Positions 54,978 through 61,010 of a stretch of DNA of 64,000 bases are shown one piece after another. The stretch comes from Micromonospora sp. H61 (GTDB lineage: Bacteria > Actinomycetota > Actinomycetes > Mycobacteriales > Micromonosporaceae), in the NCBI RefSeq assembly GCF_018070325.1, contig NZ_JAGPXY010000001.1:310001-374000 (forward strand), in the 5' to 3' direction. Numbering within the stretch: the first letter of the stretch is position 1; each line of letters starts with the position of its first letter. The position numbers were made by a program, and so were the translations under genes. Below the pieces are notes generated by a model. It made no database searches. It was given only the letters and a program-made list of their open reading frames with translations, and was not told where the DNA came from.

Positions 54978-56297
54978 TCAGTGCGGAAGGGCGGACTCGG
55001 CGACGGTCGTGCCCCGGGCGTCGGGCACCCGGGAAGTGGGCGTCAGCCGTAGGTAGGCCACGCTCGCGAGCGCGACGACCGCGGCGGCGCACAGCCAGAC
55101 CGTGGCGACGCCGACGCTGTCCACGATCGCGCCGAACCCGAAGGAGGCGATGACCGCACCGGCGCTGGTGCTCATCGAGTACGCCGACAGGACGCTGGCC
55201 CGCCGGCCGGCGGGACTGGCGCGATGCAGCAGTGTCTGGTTGAGGGGGGCGCGCAACTCCAGAAACAGGTACACGAACAGGAAAGCGGTCGCGGCGACGG
55301 CGAAGGTGGGAGCGACGGCCAGCGCGACGATCGCGGCGGCGAGGAGCGTGAAGAGCGCCCCGCAGACGATCCGCGCGCGGCGGGCGGCGGCGGCCGGTAG
55401 CCGGGCGGCGATGAGCGAGCCGATGGCGCCGACCAGTGTGGAGCCGGCGACGAGCAGCCCGGCCATTGTGGTGGTGGCCGACGGATCGGCCAGGAGATCA
55501 GCAAGGGCTGGCTGCCAGAACGCTTCCACCGCACCGATACCGACACCGACCGCGAGGCCCGTGATGAGGATCAGGCGCAGGTTCCCCCGCTGGACCGAGA
55601 AGGTCACGCTCTCGCGGATGACGCCGGGAACGCTCCTCAGCTCGGCCAGTCCGGCCCGGGCACTCTTGCTGCCCTCGCCACCGCGCACCAGCGCGAGCAG
55701 CGCGACGATCTGGAGCAGACCGCAGAGCACCGCCAGGACGACCGGCAACGCCGAGGTCGGGAGGTCGACGGGGAGTTGCCCCTTCGGCAGGAGGGACACG
55801 CCGACGGCCGCACCGGATCCGATGAGCACGGCCACGTTGGTGAGGAACATGGCGCCACCGATGGCGGGACGGACGTCGGCGGCCGGCTCCCGGGCGTAGA
55901 CACGGTCGACGTACCACGCCTCGAGCGCGCCGGAGGCGAGCGCACGGCCGATGCCGCCCAGGATCATCGCGACAGTGAGGGCCACCATCGTCGGTGCCAG
56001 CGCGAACCCCAGATAGAAGGCCGTCTCGAGGAGCGCGGCGATGATCAGCACCGGCCGGTTGCCCAACACGTCCGCCAGCGTGCCGGTCGGCAGCTCGAGG
56101 AGCGCCGACGTGGCGTTGTAGACCCCGAACAGCACGCCGATCTGACCGAGGCCCAGGCCCCGGTCCAGCGGCAGCAGGGCCAGCACGGGCAGGGCCAGAC
56201 CGAGGGGCAGCCAGCGGAGGAAATGGCAGGTCCAGTACGTCCATCGCAGGCCGGCGATGTCGCCGCCAACTCGGGTGCGAGGGGTGCGGTCAGTCAT
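54978..56297 (-). CDS. MFS transporter controlled with an ArsR regulator
   Basis: A 439-residue major facilitator with about twelve membrane segments. The first (FLRWLPLGLALPVLALLPLD) is followed by IGVLFGVYNATSALLELPTGTLADVLG, a typical MFS loop 2-3 region. The start overlaps the end of the ArsR gene by 8 nt. It is a second exporter beside the one at the plus-strand operon. The 123 bp to the deacylase gene hold only a small CCGTTG-CGC-CAACGG hairpin. Confidence 0.88.
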   Translation of the reverse strand: MTDRTPRTRVGGDIAGLRWTYWTCHFLRWLPLGLALPVLALLPLDRGLGLGQIGVLFGVYNATSALLELPTGTLADVLGNRPVLIIAALLETAFYLGFALAPTMVALTVAMILGGIGRALASGALEAWYVDRVYAREPAADVRPAIGGAMFLTNVAVLIGSGAAVGVSLLPKGQLPVDLPTSALPVVLAVLCGLLQIVALLALVRGGEGSKSARAGLAELRSVPGVIRESVTFSVQRGNLRLILITGLAVGVGIGAVEAFWQPALADLLADPSATTTMAGLLVAGSTLVGAIGSLIAARLPAAAARRARIVCGALFTLLAAAIVALAVAPTFAVAATAFLFVYLFLELRAPLNQTLLHRASPAGRRASVLSAYSMSTSAGAVIASFGFGAIVDSVGVATVWLCAAAVVALASVAYLRLTPTSRVPDARGTTVAESALPH

Positions 56298-56925
56298 CGG
56301 ACGGTTCCTCTCGGGGCGTGACGGTCGGCTGGCCCTCGTCGGCGACGGGTGGCGGCTCGTCCGGCACCCCGAAGGCGAACAGTCGCACCGGTCGGACCGC
56401 CGCGCCCGCCCGCTCACCGCCGTGGCGTCGCTGTGCCCGGGCCACCACCTGCCTGACTTCCTCCGCGACCTCGGTCAATTCCTCGGAGGTGAGCAGAACG
56501 GTGTCCGTGATGACGAAGGCCGCTTCCCGCCAGGAGCCGGGGTACCGCTCCTGCGCTGTCTCGTATTCGGAGAGCGCGGCCAGACCGTGCGCGGTCAGTT
56601 GGCGCCGTAGGGCCGCTGCCGCCGCGGCGGTCTCGGGGGTGGAATTGGCACCCGATGCCCAGCGGAAGCCACGCGCGACTGCCTGCCAGGGCCGATCGCG
56701 TCCTCCGCCCGGTCGGGGCGCGTCGACGACGAAGCCGAACTTGGCGAGCTGGCTCAGGTGGTAGCTGGCCGAGGGTGCGGAGACTCCGAGCTGCCCGGCG
56801 AGTTCGGTCGCGGTGGCGGCGCCCTGCTGTGCCAGCAGGCGGAGCAGGGCCAGGCGCAGCGGATGCGCCAGCCCCCGCATGACGCGTGGATCGGTCAGAT
56901 CCAGGTGGTCGGGAATGTCCGCCAT
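56290..56925 (-). CDS. ArsR-family winged-helix repressor
   Basis: A 211-residue protein: N-terminal wHTH (MRGLAHPLRLALLRLL, then LGVSAPSASYHLSQLAKFGFV) and a longer C-terminal part with Ala-rich helices and an acidic end. No metal-binding cysteine motif is visible, so an organic ligand is likelier. It is translated with the following exporter by overlap, pointing to self-regulated export. The ATG has no Shine-Dalgarno sequence and lies close to its own probable operator, so a leaderless transcript is possible. Confidence 0.88.
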   Translation of the reverse strand: MADIPDHLDLTDPRVMRGLAHPLRLALLRLLAQQGAATATELAGQLGVSAPSASYHLSQLAKFGFVVDAPRPGGGRDRPWQAVARGFRWASGANSTPETAAAAAALRRQLTAHGLAALSEYETAQERYPGSWREAAFVITDTVLLTSEELTEVAEEVRQVVARAQRRHGGERAGAAVRPVRLFAFGVPDEPPPVADEGQPTVTPREEPSDD

Positions 56926-56928
56926 CTA

Positions 56929-56958
56929 TTCAAGATATCTTAAAAAAGAAACCTTGAA
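56929..56958. promoter_or_regulatory. AT-rich inverted repeat, likely operator/promoter of arsR-MFS
   Basis: TTCAAG at 56929-56934 and CTTGAA at 56953-56958 form an inverted repeat across 18 bp, with a second palindrome AAGATATCTT at 56932-56941. This AT-rich 30-bp gap is striking in a GC-rich locus and lies 3 bp upstream of the regulator start codon, as expected for an autorepressed ArsR gene. Confidence 0.6.
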
Positions 56959-56962
56959 AAGC

Positions 56963-58216
56963 TCACGTCGGTACGTCGGGCCGCCACAGATCGTCCGGCG
57001 ACAGCAGCCCGACCCGGTACTTGCCGACCGCGCTGGTCAGCATCTGGAGCTCGAGCGCCAGGCACCGCACGAGCCGCAGCAGGCCCTGGTCGGCGTCCTC
57101 GTCGACGGCCAGCAGCGCCGCACGCCCCAGCCCGACCGCTCGGGCGCCGAGCGCGATCGCCTTGGCGGCCCGCGCTCCCTCCCACATCCGTCCGCTGGCG
57201 AGCAGGCAGGCCGGGGTGTCGGACAGCCGGACGAGACACTCCCCCAGCGGCAGCCCGACGTGGTGCAGGAACGATGTCGGCGCCCATCCGGTGCCGCCCT
57301 CCGCACCGTCCACCGTGACCGCGTCCGCACCCGCCGCGTGCGCGACGGCGACCGCCTCGGCCACGTCCCGACCCGGGAACAGCTTGACCCACGTCCGGCA
57401 GCGCGGATAGTTGTTGCGCATCAGCCGGATCTGGTGCCGGAGGATGTCGGCGGTGAAGGTGCCGGGGCTCGACGACCGCACCAATGACGCGTTCCGGTCG
57501 TCGTCGGCGACCCCGTTCAGGGTGCTGAGGCGGAACTGCTCCGCGAGCCGCGAGCCGTCGGCCCGGTCCACCAGAGTCATGCCCCCGAGCCCCGGCTTCG
57601 CCCCTTGGCCGACCTTCAGCTCGAAGCCGAGCCGGCCGGTCTTCAGCAGGGGTTCCACGGTCGGGTCACTGTAGAGGTGGTTCCAGACTTCGGCGTCCGC
57701 GTCCTCGGTGCTCTGTTGGACGACGACGCCACCCATGCCGTCGGGCACCTCGTCCAGATAGAGCCGAATTCGCTTGATCAACGTGCCGGCCAGCTCGGCC
57801 TCGTCGCGGTAGCCGTGCACAGGAGCGATGTTCTCCCCCACCAGCATCGGCAGTCCGAGCCGGGCAGCCTGCCGGCTGGCCGCGGCGGCCAGCCCGTCGT
57901 TGGCGACCCTGGTGGAGCCGAAGGCGCAGACGAACACGGGTACCGGCGACCGGAACCCGCCGATGTCGGTGTCGAGATCGACATCGCTGAAGAGGGGCTC
58001 GCGGCCGAGCTGAACCAGTTCGCCCAACCGGCCGGGCATGAACAGCGGCGGCGCCACGCGGAGCGCGTCCAGCCCGTCAGCGGGCACGGGAGCGCCGGCC
58101 CCGTACAGGGTCGTGCCGTACGAGTCCGCGGCCGGAAAGACCGTCCGCTCACCGTCGCGGGCTCGGGCGCGGACCTCCTCCTCCGGAAAGCCGGGTGCCC
58201 TGAGCAGGTCACTCAT
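56963..58216 (-). CDS. FMN-binding glutamate-synthase-like (GltS central domain) oxidoreductase
   Basis: A 417-residue protein with the FMN barrel of the glutamate synthase class. It has FELKVGQGAKPGLGG near residue 203, VKLFPGRDVAEA near 285, VDGAEGGTGWAPTSFLHHVG near 312 and a basic-glycine phosphate site SGRMWEGARAAKAIALGARAVGLGRA near 350. The glutaminase domain is absent and the cysteines that hold the 3Fe-4S cluster after the barrel are not present, so it is not a normal glutamate synthase. It may oxidise or aminate a pathway amino acid. It overlaps the amide-synthetase gene by ATGA, so it belongs to the methylaspartate cassette. The exact reaction is unknown. Confidence 0.75.
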   Translation of the reverse strand: MSDLLRAPGFPEEEVRARARDGERTVFPAADSYGTTLYGAGAPVPADGLDALRVAPPLFMPGRLGELVQLGREPLFSDVDLDTDIGGFRSPVPVFVCAFGSTRVANDGLAAAASRQAARLGLPMLVGENIAPVHGYRDEAELAGTLIKRIRLYLDEVPDGMGGVVVQQSTEDADAEVWNHLYSDPTVEPLLKTGRLGFELKVGQGAKPGLGGMTLVDRADGSRLAEQFRLSTLNGVADDDRNASLVRSSSPGTFTADILRHQIRLMRNNYPRCRTWVKLFPGRDVAEAVAVAHAAGADAVTVDGAEGGTGWAPTSFLHHVGLPLGECLVRLSDTPACLLASGRMWEGARAAKAIALGARAVGLGRAALLAVDEDADQGLLRLVRCLALELQMLTSAVGKYRVGLLSPDDLWRPDVPT

Positions 58217-59229
58217 GGCGCCACCACGCCGGGCAGCTTGGGGAACGCCGTGGCCTGCCAGGTCGCCTCCAGCCCGGCGATCCACCGGGTCAGTCGCTCG
58301 ACGCCGATCCCGAACCCGGCGCTCGCGGGAATACCGGAACGCACCATGTCGAGGTACCAGGCGTACTTGGCCGGGTTCTCGCCGGTCTCTCGCAGCCGGG
58401 TCACCACCTTGGCGTACTCGTACTCGCGCTCACTGCCGCTGCTGATCTCGCCGAACCCCTCGGGGGCCAGGAGGTCGAAGTTCAACAGCACGTTGGGGTT
58501 CTCCTCGTCTGCCCGATCGTAGAAACCCCGCGACCCCCGGGGATAGTCGGTCACGAAGAACGGCAGGTCGTACTCGCGGGACAGCAGCACCTCGGCGGGC
58601 CACTCGATCTCCGCCTCCGGGTTCTGGGGATAGTTCCGCCGGTGCAGCGCGGTCACCGCGACCGGGTGCGGCAGCACCGGGAAGGGCAGATCCACCAGCA
58701 GGCGAAGCGGCTCCTGATCGCGGCCCAACTCGTCCAGCAGCGCGGAGTGCTGGTCGAGGATCCGCCGCACCATGTGTTTGACGAGTCCCTCGGCGACGTG
58801 CATGGCCTCTTCGCGTCCGGCGTTGGCCAGCTCGACGTCGAGTTGGCGGAACTCGACCAGGTGCCGCGCGGTCGAGCAGACCTCCGGAGGTTCCAGCCGG
58901 ACGTTGGCCGCCACGTTGAAGATGCGGTCGAAGGCGGTGAGCGAGGCCTGCTTGTAGAGGATGCCGCTGGTGGCCAACTTGAACCGGTGGCCGTAGTAGT
59001 CCACGTCGACCTGCTTCGCGCCGCGGACACCCGGGTCGGTCACCGGACCGATGACCGGCGGGAGCAACTCGACGAAACCCGCCTCGGTGAGGTACTCCCG
59101 GCCGGCGATGAGGAGATGGTGCTGAAGGCGCAGAGCGGCACGGGTACGCGGATCAGCGAGGTGGTCGCCCGGAGCGGGCGGTCCGGCGATCGCCGGGTCC
59201 GACTTCTGGTGGTTTCCCAGGGTGAGCAT
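58213..59229 (-). CDS. AsnRS-like class II synthetase lacking the tRNA-binding domain, probable amide synthetase
   Basis: A 338-residue protein homologous to the catalytic core of asparaginyl/aspartyl-tRNA synthetases: motif 2 region NVAANVRLEPPEVCSTARHL with VEFRQLDVE near residue 125, and motif 3 GFGIGVERLTRWI near 305. The N-terminal OB-fold anticodon domain is missing. Known stand-alone relatives in archaea are asparagine synthetases that activate Asp with ATP and take ammonia. Next to glutamate mutase, the expected substrate is 3-methylaspartate, giving 3-methylasparagine. The ATG is supported by AGGGAG 6 nt upstream; an upstream ATG in frame is less likely. Confidence 0.82.
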   Translation of the reverse strand: MLTLGNHQKSDPAIAGPPAPGDHLADPRTRAALRLQHHLLIAGREYLTEAGFVELLPPVIGPVTDPGVRGAKQVDVDYYGHRFKLATSGILYKQASLTAFDRIFNVAANVRLEPPEVCSTARHLVEFRQLDVELANAGREEAMHVAEGLVKHMVRRILDQHSALLDELGRDQEPLRLLVDLPFPVLPHPVAVTALHRRNYPQNPEAEIEWPAEVLLSREYDLPFFVTDYPRGSRGFYDRADEENPNVLLNFDLLAPEGFGEISSGSEREYEYAKVVTRLRETGENPAKYAWYLDMVRSGIPASAGFGIGVERLTRWIAGLEATWQATAFPKLPGVVAP

Positions 59230-59280
59230 GGATCTCCCTTTCTCGGCCGCGGGCATCGATGCCCGCGGCGGCGGGCGGCG

Positions 59281-60540
59281 TCAGGCGCCGTCGTAACTAC
59301 GCTGTACGTGGGACAGGGCGCGGAGGAGTCCGGCCGAGGTCAGCAGTGGGGGCGACGAAACGGCGTCGGGGGTGAGGGGCAGCGACCCCACGTCCGCCCA
59401 CCGCAGCCAGCCGTCGGCGTCCATCGAGGTGGTGGTCGCGGCGTGGTTGTCGGGATGGATGCAGTACGGCACGTCCAGGTATCCCCGGGCGAAGGCGGAG
59501 ACCAGTGCCCGGCCGACGTCCGCGTCCATCGACAGAACCGCGTGGATCAACTGCCGGGCCTCGTCGCGGATCCCGGAGTCCGGCACGGCCTGCGGTGTCA
59601 CGTCGGCTGCCGCGGCGGCGGCGAGTTCGAGGGCTTCGACGTTCTCCCCGATGGTGGGAATGCGGTGCGCCTCGGCGGTGGTCTTCACGATCAGGCGGGC
59701 CGCGCCCCCACCGTGGGCGAGCCGGGCGGCCGCGCGCAGGATCTCCCGCGCGCCTCGCGGAGTCCGGGGATACACCCCCATGTACGCGTAGACGACCACG
59801 TGCCAGTCGACGTCCGTCAGCAACTCCGCGCAGAGCGCGCGGAGGGCCTGCACCCCCTCGAGATCCTGCCGGTGGTTGGTCTGCTGCGCGAAGCTGACCG
59901 ACACGCTTCGGATGCCGTGCTGGCGGAAGAAGAGCGCCTCCAGGACGGTGATCGCGATGAGCAGACCCGGTGGACAGAGCTGACCCAGCATGCAGCCGCC
60001 GAAGCTCTCCAGGTGCGGGTTGGCCCCGTCCTCCCGTCGTGCCGCCAGCCGCCGGCAGCAGTGCGCCCACTCGGCCACTGCCAGGTGCAACGGTCGTCGG
60101 CTGTACGGCAGGCAGTAGGAGACCGGACCACCCTCGGTGGCGTCGAGTCCGGCCTCGAGCAGCGCCTCGAAGATCTTCGTCGGCGCCGCCGAGCCGTGCC
60201 GTACCTGTACCGGGAAGGACGGGTGGCCGACCTCCCCGAGCATCGTCCGGGTCACCCCGGGGTCGATGCTCGCCAGCGGGTACCCGTTCAGGGCTACGCC
60301 GTCGCGCAGCGCGCGTTCGACGGCGCCCAGCTCCCCGGTCCGGGTGTAGCTGTCGACGGTGATGGTGCCCACCGTGGTGGCCCGGGCCGCGCGGGTCGCG
60401 CGCAGACCCGCCGTCATGGCACCGGTGTCGCTGAAGCCCATCCGGGGCTGGACGACGAGGCGACGGTCGCGACGGGCGTCACTGATGAACGTGTGGAAGC
60501 TGGGCCCGACAGCCGGCGAGGGTCCGGTGGCGGTAGCCAT
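59281..60540 (-). CDS. glmE: Glutamate mutase epsilon (catalytic) subunit
   Basis: A 419-residue TIM-barrel subunit. It has VQVRHGSAAPTKIFEALLEAG near residue 110, ATEGGPVSYCLPYSRRPL near 135, ESFGGCMLGQLCPP near 182, and the C-terminal DVPYCIHPDNHAATTTSMD near 370, all typical for coenzyme-B12 glutamate mutase E. Together with GlmS it converts L-glutamate to threo-3-methyl-L-aspartate. The start overlaps the glmS stop (TGATG), so the two subunits are co-translated. Confidence 0.92.
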   Translation of the reverse strand: MATATGPSPAVGPSFHTFISDARRDRRLVVQPRMGFSDTGAMTAGLRATRAARATTVGTITVDSYTRTGELGAVERALRDGVALNGYPLASIDPGVTRTMLGEVGHPSFPVQVRHGSAAPTKIFEALLEAGLDATEGGPVSYCLPYSRRPLHLAVAEWAHCCRRLAARREDGANPHLESFGGCMLGQLCPPGLLIAITVLEALFFRQHGIRSVSVSFAQQTNHRQDLEGVQALRALCAELLTDVDWHVVVYAYMGVYPRTPRGAREILRAAARLAHGGGAARLIVKTTAEAHRIPTIGENVEALELAAAAAADVTPQAVPDSGIRDEARQLIHAVLSMDADVGRALVSAFARGYLDVPYCIHPDNHAATTTSMDADGWLRWADVGSLPLTPDAVSSPPLLTSAGLLRALSHVQRSYDGA

Positions 60541-61010
60541 CACCGGACGGCCGGTGCCGGGCTCGCCTGCCGGCGGGCGTGGTGACGCAACGAATCCAAC
60601 AGGACCTGGAACCGGGGCACCTGTCCGTCGCCGTCGAAGACGTCGTCGTAACCGGCGTCGCGGAGCCGCTTCAGTCGGCTCCCGTCGTCCGGGCCGTCGA
60701 TCCCGAGCTTGCCGCCGACGACGATCGGGGTGTCGCGGAGGTGCGCTTCCCGCCGCAGGGATCGGATCAGGGTCAGCCCTTCGTGGTAACCGTGACCGTT
60801 GACGGTGCTGATCACGACAAGGTCCGGAGCGCACCGGGCGGACTCCGCGACCAGCAACCGCACGGGCGTGCACGGGCCCAGGTTGGACACCTGCCACCCC
60901 AGCTCGGTCATCAGCAGTTGCAGGTACAGCAGGTTCCAGGTGTGCGCGTCCGACGGTGGACCCGCCAGCAGGGCGGTGGGACGGGTCCCCCCGGTCTCAT
61001 ACACGTTCAT
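60540..61010 (-). CDS. glmS: Glutamate mutase sigma (B12-binding) subunit
   Basis: A 156-residue cobalamin-binding domain. The cobalt-ligand motif DxHxxG appears as DAHTWN near residue 21, so the ligand His is kept but the final Gly is Asn. Later LVVISTVNGHG and VVGGKLGIDG form the nucleotide-tail pocket. It starts inside the last codons of the preceding NRPS gene (14-nt overlap) and overlaps glmE, so the mutase is produced with the assembly line. Confidence 0.92.
   Translation of the reverse strand: MNVYETGGTRPTALLAGPPSDAHTWNLLYLQLLMTELGWQVSNLGPCTPVRLLVAESARCAPDLVVISTVNGHGYHEGLTLIRSLRREAHLRDTPIVVGGKLGIDGPDDGSRLKRLRDAGYDDVFDGDGQVPRFQVLLDSLRHHARRQASPAPAVR

Noticed and set aside
59281..60540. 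Isobutyryl-CoA or methylmalonyl-CoA mutase instead of glutamate mutase
   Set aside because: The separate small B12 subunit next to a 419-residue barrel with TEGGPVSYCLPYSR fits glutamate mutase; acyl-CoA mutases are larger with a CoA-binding barrel of different sequence.
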